Below the pieces are notes generated by a model. That model ran no database searches, was not told the origin of the DNA, and was given only the letters and a program-made list of their open reading frames with translations. A stretch of 64,000 nt of DNA. Source: Pantoea cypripedii (GTDB lineage: Bacteria; Pseudomonadota; Gammaproteobacteria; Enterobacterales; Enterobacteriaceae). A program made the translations under genes and the position numbers. Below are positions 33,136 to 43,616 of this stretch, one piece after another; positions within the stretch are counted from its first letter, which is position 1, and every line of letters begins with the position of its first letter. The stretch spans positions 1 to 64,000 of the forward strand of contig NZ_CP024768.1 in assembly GCF_011395035.1 (NCBI RefSeq). The letters run 5' to 3'.

Positions 33136-34980
33136 TCAGGTGTTAAACAGCCGCGCATCGCGCAGCAGATGTTCATTACCGCGGCGGCGGGTAAAACCGC
33201 TGCGGTCAAAAAACTCCAGGATTTGCACCGCCACTTTACGCCCGGTGCCGAGCTGGCTGCGGAAATCAGCGGCAGAAGTGCTGCCGCCCTGTGCGGCACG
33301 CTGGCGAATGAGATCGGCGAAGATCTGCACCTGCGAAGTCAGGTAGTAGCGATCGCGCACGATCGCGGTGATGTGGCCGAGCCGTGCCGCTGTCAGTAAC
33401 AGGGAACGAATCGCCTGCTCATCCTGCTGGAGGCGGGTGGCAATATCACGCACCCAGAGCGGCTGGTCAGTAAACAGCGGGCCAACCTGCTGCCATAAGG
33501 CGTCTTCCTGCGGATTGAAACGCGGCTCAAAATCGGGCTGATGCAGCCAGCCGTTGCGTTGCTGAATCCGCCCCTGTGCCAGTGTCTGATCAATCAGCGC
33601 CAGCACCAGTTCTGCCGGGGCATGCGGCAGGGCGATACGGCGCAGGCGGTCGTGGCCGATGCCCGGTTGCTCGGGATGTTGCTGATGAAAGTGGGCCAGC
33701 GCGTCGAGTAGTTGTTGCTGCCAGCGGCTGGCCTGATCCGGGTCCATCAATGCCTGATTTAAGCGCACCGGCGCGATGGCAGCCAGCAGGGTCTCCATCG
33801 CCGCTGGCGTCAGCTGACGCGCCCAGGAGAATTCACTGTAGTCAGCAGGCTGATGCGCAAGGTGGGCACGCAGGCTGGCTTCATCATTCCCCGCCTGCGC
33901 CAGCTGTTGCAGCCAGGCCAGATAGTCAGGATGCCGCTTGCCACGTTTTTTGCTGTTCAGCAGAATCACCCGCCCACCCCCCAGTGTTTGCTGGGCATTG
34001 CTGTCGCGGATGATCAGGCGGTCATTGTCTGCCAGCCACAGTGGGCTACTCAGTACCAGCTCGCCAAGCTGCTCGCTGAGGGGGGTTAAGCGTCCGGTAA
34101 CGTGGCTGGCGGCATGATGAAGATGCACCGGCTGTGAAGCGCTATGCAGTGGCTGCAACAGCGATAACGCCACGGTGAGTCGCGTACTGCCATGCTCCTG
34201 CTGCTGGCTCAGCAGCCAGTCGCCGCGGCTAATCTGCGCTTTTTCCACCTCACCGGCAATATTCAGGGCGATGCGTTGCCCGGCCTGCGCATGGGTGACG
34301 GATTGATTCTGCGCATGCAGGGCGCGTACGCGTACCGGCTGATTAACACCGGTCAGCCACAGGGTGTCACCCACGCTGACTTCTCCCGCCAGTGCGGTAC
34401 CGGTGACCACCAGGCCCGCCCCTTTCAGGGTAAAGGCACGGTCGATGGCGAGGCGGAAACGCTGCCGGGGAGTAAAGGGCGGTTCATGCAGATTGATCAG
34501 ATGCTGGCGTAGCGCGTCAATGCCCTGCCGGGTGGTGCTGCTGGTGACAAACTGCACCGTATCTGACCAACCCCATTGCTGCGTCAGTTGCGCCACCTGT
34601 TGCTGCACTTCTTCAATACGGGCCGCGTCTGCCCGATCCGCTTTGGTCAGCGCGACGCTCAGCGCGGGCTGCCCGGCCAGGCTGAGCAGCTGCAAATGCT
34701 CACGGGTTTGCGGCATCACGCCATCGTCGCAGGCCACCACCAGTAACGCGTGATGGATACCGCCGATGCCCGCCAGCATATTGGCGAGAAACTTTTCATG
34801 GCCCGGAACATCAATAAAACCGATCACCCGGCCATCAGGCTGCGGCCAGTAGGCGTAACCCAGGTCGATGGTCATGCCACGTCGTTGTTCTTCTGGCAGA
34901 CGGTCGGCATTGATGCCGGTCAGTGCCTGTAGCAGCGCAGTTTTGCCGTGATCGACATGCCCGGCAGTGGCGATAATCAT
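33136..34980 (-). CDS. SelB, selenocysteine-specific elongation factor
   Basis: A protein of 614 residues, as in E. coli. GTPase motifs are GHVDHGKTAL, DVPGHEKFLANML and TKADRAD, followed by beta-barrel domains and four C-terminal winged helices that hold the SECIS hairpin. It carries Sec-tRNA to UGA codons on fdoG mRNA. Its start overlaps the selA stop by four bases (ATGA). Confidence 0.97.
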   Translation of the reverse strand: MIIATAGHVDHGKTALLQALTGINADRLPEEQRRGMTIDLGYAYWPQPDGRVIGFIDVPGHEKFLANMLAGIGGIHHALLVVACDDGVMPQTREHLQLLSLAGQPALSVALTKADRADAARIEEVQQQVAQLTQQWGWSDTVQFVTSSTTRQGIDALRQHLINLHEPPFTPRQRFRLAIDRAFTLKGAGLVVTGTALAGEVSVGDTLWLTGVNQPVRVRALHAQNQSVTHAQAGQRIALNIAGEVEKAQISRGDWLLSQQQEHGSTRLTVALSLLQPLHSASQPVHLHHAASHVTGRLTPLSEQLGELVLSSPLWLADNDRLIIRDSNAQQTLGGGRVILLNSKKRGKRHPDYLAWLQQLAQAGNDEASLRAHLAHQPADYSEFSWARQLTPAAMETLLAAIAPVRLNQALMDPDQASRWQQQLLDALAHFHQQHPEQPGIGHDRLRRIALPHAPAELVLALIDQTLAQGRIQQRNGWLHQPDFEPRFNPQEDALWQQVGPLFTDQPLWVRDIATRLQQDEQAIRSLLLTAARLGHITAIVRDRYYLTSQVQIFADLIRQRAAQGGSTSAADFRSQLGTGRKVAVQILEFFDRSGFTRRRGNEHLLRDARLFNT

Positions 34981-36356
34981 GGTACTAACGCCTGGATAAA
35001 GGCGGATTCGTCGCTGAGGCAGCGCAGATCAAGCCACAGTTTGCCATCCTGTAAGCGGCCAATCACCGGTTGTGGCAGGGTGCGCCAGCGTTGTGCCAGC
35101 GCGTTCAGGGTGCCACCCTGGCCATCGCGCGGGCTAAAGGTGATGGCAAAGCTGGGTAAACGCTCCACCGGTAGCGATCCGCTGCCGATTTGTGACGAAC
35201 AGGGCGCGATTGTCAGCGAAAAATCATCACTAAAGGCATTTTCCAGCGCGGGCATCAGTCGCTCGGCCTGGTGCAGGATGTCATGCGCGGGACGGGTCAG
35301 CAGGTGTAAGGTCGGCAGCGTTTCACGCAGCTTTTCCGGATGGCGGTAAAGTTGCAGCGTGGCCTCCAGCGCCGCCAGCGTCATTTTATCCACGCGTAGC
35401 GCGCGTTTGAGTGGGTGCTGTTGCAGTTGGGCAATCAACGCTTTTTTCCCGACAATAATCCCAGCCTGCGGGCCGCCCAGCAGTTTGTCGCCGGAAAAAC
35501 TCACCAGGCTGACGCCAGCAGCAAGCAGCTGCTGCGGCATCGGTTCGGCTGGCAGGCCGTAGGCGGTCATGTCGATCAGTGATCCACTGCCGAGGTCGGT
35601 GATCACCGGCAACTGATGCTCGGCGCCCAGTGCCACCAGTTCCGCTTCTGTCACCGCATGGGTGAAGCCCTGGATTTGATAGTTACTGGTGTGAACTTTC
35701 ATTAACAAGCCGCTATCGTCGGTGATTGCGGCGCGATAATCTTTCAGATGGGTGCGATTCGTGGTGCCGACTTCCACCAGCCGACATCCTGCCTGGCGCA
35801 TCACATCAGGAATGCGGAACGCCCCGCCAATCTCCACCAGTTCACCGCGCGAAACCACCACCTCGCGCCCGGCTGCCAGGCTTGAGAGCATCAGCAGCAC
35901 CGCCGCGGCGTTGTTGTTGACGATGCAGGCATCTTCCGCGCCGGTCAGTTCGCACAGCAGGGCGGCAACGGCGCGATCGCGATGGCCGCGAGCGGCATCA
36001 TCCAGCGCATATTCCAGCGTCACCGGCTGGCGCAGACATTGAGTGACGGCAGCGATGGCCGCATCGCTCAATTGGGCGCGGCCCAGGTTGGTGTGTAATA
36101 CCGTGCCGGTAAGATTGAACACCGGACGGAGCGCGCTCTGGCGCTGCTGACGCGAGCGGCGCAGCGCTTCATCCGACCAGTTAGCGTGCCAGTCGGGCAA
36201 CGCCTGATGCTGCTGGATATGTTCGCGAGCTTCCTGTTGCATGGCGCGCAGCTGACGTGTGGCAAAAGCCGTTCCTGCCTCATTGAGCAGCGGCTGCAAC
36301 GCGGGGTCGCGCAGCAGGCTATCAATAGCAGGCAGCTGGCTAAACAATGTTTTCAT
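34977..36356 (-). CDS. SelA, L-seryl-tRNA(Sec) selenium transferase
   Basis: A PLP enzyme of 459 residues that converts Ser-tRNA-Sec to Sec-tRNA-Sec. The PLP lysine lies in SFSGDKLLGGPQAGIIVGKK. It contains the N-terminal tRNA-binding helix region (PAIDSLLRDPALQPLLNEAG). It starts 12 bases downstream of the yibF stop, and the selAB order and overlap match E. coli. Confidence 0.97.
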   Translation of the reverse strand: MKTLFSQLPAIDSLLRDPALQPLLNEAGTAFATRQLRAMQQEAREHIQQHQALPDWHANWSDEALRRSRQQRQSALRPVFNLTGTVLHTNLGRAQLSDAAIAAVTQCLRQPVTLEYALDDAARGHRDRAVAALLCELTGAEDACIVNNNAAAVLLMLSSLAAGREVVVSRGELVEIGGAFRIPDVMRQAGCRLVEVGTTNRTHLKDYRAAITDDSGLLMKVHTSNYQIQGFTHAVTEAELVALGAEHQLPVITDLGSGSLIDMTAYGLPAEPMPQQLLAAGVSLVSFSGDKLLGGPQAGIIVGKKALIAQLQQHPLKRALRVDKMTLAALEATLQLYRHPEKLRETLPTLHLLTRPAHDILHQAERLMPALENAFSDDFSLTIAPCSSQIGSGSLPVERLPSFAITFSPRDGQGGTLNALAQRWRTLPQPVIGRLQDGKLWLDLRCLSDESAFIQALVP

Positions 36357-36368
36357 TGAGCAGAACTT

Positions 36369-36980
36369 TTAGCTGGAGGCCGGAACGGTGCGGGCAAAAC
36401 TCTCCCGCTGAAACAGTTTCTCCGCCAGTTTGATAAGTGCCGGGCGATTGACACACCAGTTCGGCACCACGCGGCGGAAATTGATGTAGCCAATCATACA
36501 GCCGGTGGCGATATCCGCCAGATTGAGGGTATCGCTGTTCAGCAGATCGCGCTGTCCGGCCGCAGTTTCCAGCGCATCAAGGCCGCGCAGGATTTTTTCC
36601 CGATTGCGCAGCAGCACCTCTGCGGATTGCTGATCTCCGGGGCGCATTTGTTCGCGCACAATCACCAGCGCGGCTTCACTGATACCGTCGGCCAGTTTTT
36701 CCAGCTGGCGGATTTGCAATGCACGCAAGGGATCTTTGGGCAGCAGTGCCGGGGCTTCACCACGCAGTTCGATGGCTTCGGCGATCAGCGCGGAATCAAA
36801 CCAGGTGAGCTGGTTGTCATCCACCAGTGCCGGAACTTTACCCAATGGATTGTAATGCGGCACGTGGCTGTCAGCATTCCACGGGGATTCATTGACGAAT
36901 TCAAACACGATGCCTTTTTCGAGCAGGATCACCGAAATTTTCCGCACAAAAGGACTGGTGTAGCTGCCTATCAGTTTCAT
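36369..36980 (-). CDS. YibF-like glutathione S-transferase
   Basis: A protein of 203 residues with a thioredoxin-like N-terminal domain (MKLIGSYTSPFVRKISVILL) and a helical GST C-terminal domain. E. coli YibF, next to selA there too, is very similar. ATG 36980 is chosen because homology begins there and a ribosome-binding GGAGGCG lies just upstream. Likely substrate unknown. Confidence 0.9.
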   Translation of the reverse strand: MKLIGSYTSPFVRKISVILLEKGIVFEFVNESPWNADSHVPHYNPLGKVPALVDDNQLTWFDSALIAEAIELRGEAPALLPKDPLRALQIRQLEKLADGISEAALVIVREQMRPGDQQSAEVLLRNREKILRGLDALETAAGQRDLLNSDTLNLADIATGCMIGYINFRRVVPNWCVNRPALIKLAEKLFQRESFARTVPASS

Positions 36981-37019
36981 CGAACGCCTCCGTGGTTGAA
37001 TAACTGTTATGCACTGACC

Positions 37020-37090
37020 GTAGCGGCGCGATTTATCGCGCATTACCGTGCGCGATGCCGGAAAATCCGCGCGATAAATCGCGCCGCTAC
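37020..37090. repeat. GTAG-type REP pair between yibF and fdhE
   Basis: Perfect inverted pair: GTAGCG plus GCGCGATTTATCGCGC at 37020-37041 and its reverse complement at 37069-37090, separated by 27 bases. No T-run follows, so it is not a plain terminator. Confidence 0.88.
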
Positions 37091-37121
37091 AATCCGCAGG
37101 AATATGAATAACGAAGGAGAC

Positions 37122-38051
37122 TTATCCCTCGCCTGGAAACAGAAACGGATTCAGGCTGCTGCGCGCAAAACCTTCCTGCTCCATACGTGCATCCAGCACC
37201 AGAGAAGCGAGGTCATCGGCCACCGGTTCAACGGCGGGGTCCTTTTCCTGATACAACATCTTCAGGTAAGTCCCGCAATCGCCACAGCTTTCGGCTTTGA
37301 CTGCCGCCATCTCGCTATCCAGCGACCAGTAATGCAAATCACGAGTCTGTTCGCAATTAGAACATTTACTGCGTACCACATACCATTCGCTTTCGCACAG
37401 ATTGCAATGCAGATAACGTAATCCCTGCTGTCCGATATCCATATGCACCACGCTGGTTACCGGCACGCTGGCACAAACCGGGCAGAACTGGCGATGCTCG
37501 CCATATTCGGCACGGGCCTTGCCTGGAATTAATGCCGCCATCTGCGCCCAGTAAATGGACAACGCCGCCCAGATAAACGGCGACTTGTCGTTACTGACCT
37601 GGGCGAAGTTGCCTTCCAGCAATGCGGTAGCGAGGGTTTCCAGCTCGGTCGCGGAGGCTTTCTCCAGATTTTCCAGCACCGCCAGCGCCTGGCCACTCAT
37701 CTCCGGCTTCAGCTCAGCGATTAATGAATGCAGCAGCCGCTGCCAGTGGGCATCGCGTGGGTAGGTGTGAATATCCAGCGGTGGGATGCCCTGCTCAGCG
37801 CATTGCTCCAGCCGCGCGCGTAAATCGATCTGCAACGGATGGTCGTACAGCACGATTTCCTGCGCCTGGGCGATCACGGCGGCGAAGCGCAGATAATCAC
37901 CAAGCGGATTTTTCGCTGCCAGCTCGCGCAAACGGGCTGCCCGACGGCTATATAAATTTTTCAGCCGGGGGAAAAGTAACGGCGGAATTTTATCCGCCGT
38001 ATTCTTATCGCTTTTCTCCAGCTGGTCCTGCGGGATAATGCGAATACTCAT
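37122..38051 (-). CDS. FdhE, formate dehydrogenase accessory protein
   Basis: A protein of 309 residues, same as E. coli FdhE, starting MSIRIIPQDQLEKSDKNTAD. The C-terminal half has rubredoxin-like Cys pairs (FCPVCASVP, HCNLCESEW, CSNCEQ, CGDCG) that bind iron. It acts in the cytoplasm as a chaperone of FdoG/FdnG maturation before Tat export. Start 38051 is chosen because it overlaps the fdoI stop (ATGA). Confidence 0.95.
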   Translation of the reverse strand: MSIRIIPQDQLEKSDKNTADKIPPLLFPRLKNLYSRRAARLRELAAKNPLGDYLRFAAVIAQAQEIVLYDHPLQIDLRARLEQCAEQGIPPLDIHTYPRDAHWQRLLHSLIAELKPEMSGQALAVLENLEKASATELETLATALLEGNFAQVSNDKSPFIWAALSIYWAQMAALIPGKARAEYGEHRQFCPVCASVPVTSVVHMDIGQQGLRYLHCNLCESEWYVVRSKCSNCEQTRDLHYWSLDSEMAAVKAESCGDCGTYLKMLYQEKDPAVEPVADDLASLVLDARMEQEGFARSSLNPFLFPGEG

Positions 38052-38695
38052 CAGGGGCGTTTTTCCTGTTGTGTTTGGCGTTGGCGCTGCTCGCGATACC
38101 AGCGTGGATGATGTTTCTTCGCCCACGCGGCAGGGACCCAGCCTTCAACCATCGCGGTGATGGTGCCTTTGACCCACAGGGCGGCGTAAATATGCACCAT
38201 AATCACGATAATCAGCGCCACGGCTGAGACCGAATGCACCACCAGCGCGGCGCGAATCAGCGGAATGGAGAAGGCTCCGGCGAAGTACGGTCGCCAAATC
38301 ACAATTCCACTCGCCAGCAGCATGACTAAGCTGATGATAGCAGCCCAGAACACACACTTCTGCCCGAAGTTGTATTTGCCGGTATCGCCGACCTCCTCAT
38401 TACGTGCGATTTTATGGATATTTTTCGCCCATATCAGGTCTTCACGGTTGATCAGGTTATGCCGCCAGTAACGCAAAAACATGATGAGAAAGGCAGCAAA
38501 CATAATCACGCCAACAAAAGGATGCAGAATCCGCGCCAGTTGTGGTGTGCCCAGCACATGCATCAGCCAGTTGAACGACGGGAAAAAGAAACCCAGTCCG
38601 CTCAGGGCGGCAAAGACAAAGCAAAACGCCACAATCCAGTGATTGATGCGTTCCGGTGCGCTGTAGCGCACCAGGCGATCGCGCTTTTTCATCAT
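38051..38695 (-). CDS. FdoI, cytochrome b556 subunit of formate dehydrogenase O
   Basis: A protein of 214 residues with four membrane helices (IVAFCFVFAALSGLGFFF, ILHPFVGVIMFAAFLIMFLR, WAAIISLVMLLASGIVIW, LVVHSVSAVALIIVIMVHIY) and heme-b His residues. It anchors the enzyme and passes electrons to quinone. It overlaps fdoH by four bases. Confidence 0.95.
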   Translation of the reverse strand: MMKKRDRLVRYSAPERINHWIVAFCFVFAALSGLGFFFPSFNWLMHVLGTPQLARILHPFVGVIMFAAFLIMFLRYWRHNLINREDLIWAKNIHKIARNEEVGDTGKYNFGQKCVFWAAIISLVMLLASGIVIWRPYFAGAFSIPLIRAALVVHSVSAVALIIVIMVHIYAALWVKGTITAMVEGWVPAAWAKKHHPRWYREQRQRQTQQEKRP

Positions 38696-39591
38696 TTGCG
38701 CTCCTCTGTATCGTCATGCAGGTTGTCGTCTTCGTCGTCCACCCGGTTCGGTCCGATGCCGACGTAGTGGAACACCGCCGCCGCGAAGGTGGCGGCAAAA
38801 CCGACCGCCGCCAGCGGTTTCCAGATGCCTTTCCAGAAGGTGACGGCAGGGCTGATGCTCGGGTTTTCCGGCAGGCCGTGATACAGCTGCGGCTTGTTAG
38901 CATGGTGCAGCACATACATCACATGCGTACCGCCCACCCCGGCGGGATCGTACAAACCGGCATGGTCGTAACCGCGCGTTTTCAGCTCCTCCACACGTTC
39001 CCCGGCGAGGGTTTGCATATCGACTTTGGATCCGAAATGAATCGCGCCGGTCGGGCAGGTTTTCACGCAGGCCGGTTCCTGGCCGACGGTGACACGATCG
39101 ACGCACAGCGTGCATTTATACACGCGGTTGTCGTCTTTATTGAGACGCGGCACGTCGAACGGACAACCGGCGATGCAGTAACCGCAGCCGATGCACTGCT
39201 CGGACTGAAAATCGACAATGCCGTTGGCGTACTGAATGATTGCCCCTTCCGAAGGACAGGCTTTCAGGCAGCCAGGATCGGCGCAATGCATGCAGCCATC
39301 TTTGCGGATCAGCCACTCCAGTTTGCCGTTTTCCTCGACTTCCGAAAAACGCATCACCGTCCAGGATTTGGCGGTCAAATCCGCCGGGTTGTCGTACACC
39401 CCGACGTTATGACCGATTTCATCACGGATGTCGTTCCACTCCGAACAGGCCACCTGGCAGGCCTTGCAGCCAATGCAGGTGGTGACGTCAATCAGCTTCG
39501 CCACCTCCTGCTGATGGTTGCGTGCCTGTGGCGCTGGGGTAACGCCGTTGGTGGCGGAGCGGCGGATGATGTCTTGCGATTGATAAGCCAT
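38692..39591 (-). CDS. FdoH, iron-sulfur subunit of formate dehydrogenase O
   Basis: A protein of 299 residues with four [4Fe-4S] clusters (CIGCKACQVACSEWN, CMHCADPGCLKACP, CIGCGYCIAGCPFDVPR, CTLCVDRVTVGQEPACVKTCP as separate Cys groups). A C-terminal transmembrane helix (WKPLAAVGFAATFAAAVFHY) attaches it to the membrane. It transfers electrons from FdoG to FdoI. It lies 11 bases after fdoG. Confidence 0.96.
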   Translation of the reverse strand: MAYQSQDIIRRSATNGVTPAPQARNHQQEVAKLIDVTTCIGCKACQVACSEWNDIRDEIGHNVGVYDNPADLTAKSWTVMRFSEVEENGKLEWLIRKDGCMHCADPGCLKACPSEGAIIQYANGIVDFQSEQCIGCGYCIAGCPFDVPRLNKDDNRVYKCTLCVDRVTVGQEPACVKTCPTGAIHFGSKVDMQTLAGERVEELKTRGYDHAGLYDPAGVGGTHVMYVLHHANKPQLYHGLPENPSISPAVTFWKGIWKPLAAVGFAATFAAAVFHYVGIGPNRVDDEDDNLHDDTEERK

Positions 39592-39602
39592 ATTCGTTCT
39601 CC

Positions 39603-42600
39603 TTACACCTTCTCGACGTTAACGAGGAACGCCTTAAATTCCGGCGTTTGCGTGTTGGCGTCACCGACAAACGGCGTCAGGGTATTGGCGATAAAGCCTT
39701 TCTTTGCCACGCCCTGATAGCCCCAGTGAATCGGGATGCCGATGGTATTCACGGTTTTACCATCCACCTGCAACGGACGCAGACGTTTGGTGACCACCGC
39801 TTTGGCTTTGATATAGCCCCGATTCGAGCTGACCTTCACCGTGTCGCCCTGGGCAATGCCCAACTTGTTCGCCAGCACTTCGCCAATCTCCACGAACTGT
39901 TCCGGCTGTGCGATGGCGTTGAGCCGCGCGTGTTTGGTCCAGAAGTGGAAATGCTCGGTGAGACGATAGGTGGTGCCGACATACGGGAACTGTTCGGCTT
40001 TGCCCATCGCCGCCAGATCGTCCTTAAACACGCGCGCCGCCGGGTTCGACACCACGTTGGGGTGCAGTGGGTTGGTGCCAATCGGCGTTTCAAACGGCTC
40101 GTAATGTTCCGGGAACGGACCTTCGGCCATTTTGTCGAGTGCGAACAGATGGCCCATACCGTCGGGCTGCATGATAAACGGCCCGACATTGCTGCCGGGT
40201 GCGGCAGCGCTGTAGTCCGGGATATCCATGCCGGCCCACTTGCTGCCATCCCACTTCAGCAGCTGACGTTTGGCATCCCACGGGTTGCCCTGCGGATCGG
40301 CGGAGGCGCGGTTGTAAAGGATGCGGCGGTTGAGCGGCCACGCCCAGCTCCAGTTCAGCGTGTTGCCGAGACCGGATGGATCGGCGTTGTCGCGCCGCGC
40401 CATCTGGTTACCCTCTGGCGTCCAGCTACCGGCGAAAATCCAGCAACCGCTGCTGGTACTGCCGTCATCTTTCAGATGGGCAAAGGTGCTGAGCTGCTGG
40501 CCTTTTTTCACCAGCAGGGTGCCTTTGTCATCGACGATATCCGCCAGCGCCTTGCCGTTGCTCTCCATCGCCACCTCTTCCGACGCCGGGTTATCTGGCG
40601 TCAGGTAGTTCCAGGTCATGTTCAGCACCGGCTCCGGCGCAGCACCGCCCTGGTGCGCATACATCTCACGCAGCCGCAGGTAGATGCCCGCCAGGATTTC
40701 GCCATCGTTGCGCGATTCACCAGGGCCATCCTGGCCTTTCCAGTGCCACTGCAACCAGCGACCGGAGTTCACGATCGAGCCGTTCTCCTCGGCAAAGCAG
40801 GTGGAGGGCAGGCGGAACACTTCGGTCTGAATCTGCGCCGGATCGACGTCGTTAAATTCGCCGTGATTCTGCCAGAAAGTCGAGGTTTCGGTGTTAAGCG
40901 GGTCGATGGTGACGAGGAACTTCAGCTTCGACAGCGAAGCAATGACTTTGCGCTTGTTCGGGAACGAGGCCACCGGGTTGAAGCCCTGGCACAGATAACC
41001 GTTCACTTTCCCCTGTGACATCATTTCGAAGTATTGCAGCACGTCGTAGCCTTTGTCCCACTTCGGCAGCCAGTCAAAGCCCCAGTTGTTCTCCGCCTGC
41101 GCTTTGTCACCAAAGAAGGCTTTCATCATGCTCACGAAGAATTTCGGGTAGTTGCTCCAGTAGTTCACCTGGCCCGGCAACGCGGCTTTCGGCGTGTTGG
41201 CGGTGAGATAGGTTTGCAGATCGGTCTGCTTCTCGGAAGGCAGCGTCATATAACCCGGCAGGCTTTGCGACAGCAGGCCGAGGTCGGTCAGTCCCTGGAT
41301 ATTGGAGTGACCACGCAGCGCATTCACGCCACCGCCTGCCATCCCCATATTGCCGAGCATCAGCTGAATCATTGCCATGGTGCGGATGTTCTGCGCGCCA
41401 ATCGAGTGCTGGGTCCAGCCGAGGGCATAAAGGAAGGACGTGGTGCGATCCTTTGCGCTGGTCTCGCCAATCAGCTCGCAGACGTGCAGGAAATCGGCCT
41501 TCGGCGTGCCGCAGACGCGCTCGACAATCTCTGGCGTGTAGCGGCTGACATGCTGTTTCAGCAGGTTCCATACGCAGCGCGGATGGCTCAGGCTATCGTC
41601 GCGTTTGGCGAAGCCATCATCACCCAGCTCGTAGTTCCAGCTGGTTTTGTCATATTTGCGGTTTTCAGCGTCGTAGCCGCTGAACAGGCCCTCTTCGAAG
41701 GTAAAGTCTTCGCGCACGATCAGGCTGGCGTTAGTGTACGCCTGCACATATTCATGCTGGATTTTGTCGTTTTCCATCAGCCAGCGCAGCACGCCCGACA
41801 GGAAAGCAATGTCGGAGCCGGAGCGAATGGGCGTATAGAAATCCGCCACCGATGCGGTGCGCGTAAAGCGCGGATCGATGACAATCAGTTTGGCTTTGTT
41901 GAAGATTTTGGCTTCCATCGCCCAGCGGAAACCGACGGGATGCGCTTCTGCCGCATTACCGCCCATCACCACAATCAGGTTGGCATTACGGATGTCGACC
42001 CAGTGGTTGGTCATCGCACCGCGACCAAATGTTGGAGCAAGACTTGCTACCGTTGGTCCGTGTCAGACGCGTGCCTGGTTGTCGACCGCCAGCATACCGA
42101 GCGATCGGGTCATTTTCTGGGTGAGATAGCCGGTTTCATTGCTGGACGCCGAGGCGCACAACATACCGGTGGTGAGCCAGCGATTTACCGTCACGCCCGC
42201 AGCGTTTTGCGCCACAAAATGGGCGTCACGGTCGGCTTTCATCAGCTTCGCAATGCGATCAAACGCATCGTCCCAACTGATGCGCTGCCATTTATCCGAT
42301 CCTGGCGCGCGATATTCCGGATAGTGCAGACGGCTGTCGCTATGGACGAAATCCAGCAGGCCCGCGCCTTTCGGGCACAAAGCACCGCGGCTGACCGGGT
42401 GATCCGGATCTCCTTCAATGTGGAAGATGGTTTCTTTGGCGTTTCTTGCGCCATCGCCGAGGCTGTACATTAACAGGCCACAGCCGACTGAGCAGTAAGT
42501 GCAGGTGTTACGGGTTTCGCGGGCGCGCAACAACTTGTATTGCCGCGTTTCCGCCAGCGCTATCTCAGGCGTAAAGCCAAGAAGTGCTGCCGTTGTCCCT

Positions 42601-42650
42601 GCCATACCGCCCGCGCAGATTTTGAAGAATTTTCTTCTGCTGACGTTCAT
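39603..42650 (-). CDS. FdoG, selenocysteine-containing formate dehydrogenase O alpha subunit
   Basis: A protein of 1015 residues read through one in-frame UGA at 42063-42065. The N terminus has a twin-arginine signal (VSRRKFFKICAGGMAG). A [4Fe-4S] motif CTYCSVGCGLLMYSLG follows. The sequence DNQARV-U-HGPTVASLAP around the UGA matches FdoG/FdnG, where Sec ligates the molybdenum of the bis-MGD cofactor. It oxidises formate in the periplasm under aerobic or nitrate conditions. A conventional gene finder would split it at the UGA. Start 42650 gives the family N terminus. Confidence 0.96.
42023..42065 (-). promoter_or_regulatory. bacterial SECIS element of fdoG
   Basis: Immediately after the UGA, outer arms GACCAA / TTGGTC (42053-42058 and 42023-42028) enclose an inner stem AGCAA-GTC-TTGCT (42036-42048). 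The apical loop contains GUC, near the GGUC/AGUC element bound by SelB in fdhF and fdnG hairpins. Spacing from the UGA is as in E. coli. Confidence 0.85.
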
Positions 42651-42791
42651 GGATAATCCTTGATTCGACATTACTACATTTTATTTTTGCGGAGCGCTGG
42701 TTAGCGGTTCAAAATGACCCAACTAAGACTGCGAGTATAGCGGCTAAATATTACCACTGCTTTTGTAAGGTTGTTGTGCGAGGCGAAGAAA

Positions 42792-43616
42792 GTGACACAG
42801 AAAGTTCAGAAAAGTCCCAGCAATGTGAGTGAGATCGCAGGCGCAAGCCAGGCGCAGGTGTGGCAGCGGCGCGACATCACCCATGCCGAACCGGACTGGC
42901 TGGCGCAGGAAGTTCCGGTGGCGCTGGTCTACAACGGCATTTCCCATGTGGTAATGATGGCGACGCCCAACGATCTGGAAGCCTTTGCCCTCGGTTTTTC
43001 GCTGTCTGAAGGGATTATCGACACACCGCAGGAGATTTTTGGTCTTGATGTGGTGCCGGGCTGCAATGGCATCGAAGTGCAAATCGAACTCTCCAGCCGT
43101 CGCTTTATGGCGCTGAAAGAGCAGCGTCGCGCGATGGCAGGCCGCACCGGCTGCGGCGTCTGTGGGGTCGAGCAGCTGGATCAGATCGGTAAACCAATCA
43201 CGCCTTTGCCCTTTACCCAGACATTTTCCCTCGACCATCTGGATGCCGGATTAGCGCGACTACGTGATTTCCAGCCGGTGGGCGAACTGACAGGCTGCAC
43301 CCACGCGGCGGCATGGATGTCACCAGAGGGGGAACTGCGCGGTGGCTGTGAAGATGTGGGCCGCCATGTGGCGCTGGATAAGCTGCTTGGCTATCGCAGC
43401 AAAGCCGACTGGCAGCAGGGCGCAGTGCTGGTTTCCAGCCGCGCCAGCTATGAGATGGTGCAGAAGTCAGCGATGTGTGGCGTCGAGATTCTGTTTGCGG
43501 TATCGGCAGCGACCCAGCTGGCCGTTGATGTGGCGGAGCGGAGCAATCTGACGCTGGTTGGCTTTAGCAAGCCGGGCCGCGCCACCATCTATACCCATCC
43601 GCAGCGGCTGCGTTAA
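42792..43616 (+). CDS. FdhD, sulfur-transfer protein for formate dehydrogenases
   Basis: A protein of 274 residues that passes sulfur from IscS to the bis-MGD cofactor. The relay Cys pair is in GRTGCGVCGVEQL, and EVPVALVYNGISHVVMMATP is conserved. I chose GTG 42792, preceded by GAGGCGAAG, over the longer TTG frame. It is divergent from fdoGHI as in E. coli and overlaps the convergent deoR-type gene by four bases. Confidence 0.93.
   Translation: MTQKVQKSPSNVSEIAGASQAQVWQRRDITHAEPDWLAQEVPVALVYNGISHVVMMATPNDLEAFALGFSLSEGIIDTPQEIFGLDVVPGCNGIEVQIELSSRRFMALKEQRRAMAGRTGCGVCGVEQLDQIGKPITPLPFTQTFSLDHLDAGLARLRDFQPVGELTGCTHAAAWMSPEGELRGGCEDVGRHVALDKLLGYRSKADWQQGAVLVSSRASYEMVQKSAMCGVEILFAVSAATQLAVDVAERSNLTLVGFSKPGRATIYTHPQRLR

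Noticed and set aside
37020..37090. GTAG palindrome pairs as intrinsic terminators
   Set aside because: No T-run follows on either strand and the same units recur at many unrelated places, so they are better called REP elements.
42063..42065. fdoG as a gene broken by a nonsense mutation
   Set aside because: The stop is the conserved Sec UGA with a SECIS hairpin, and the protein length with readthrough equals that of the family.
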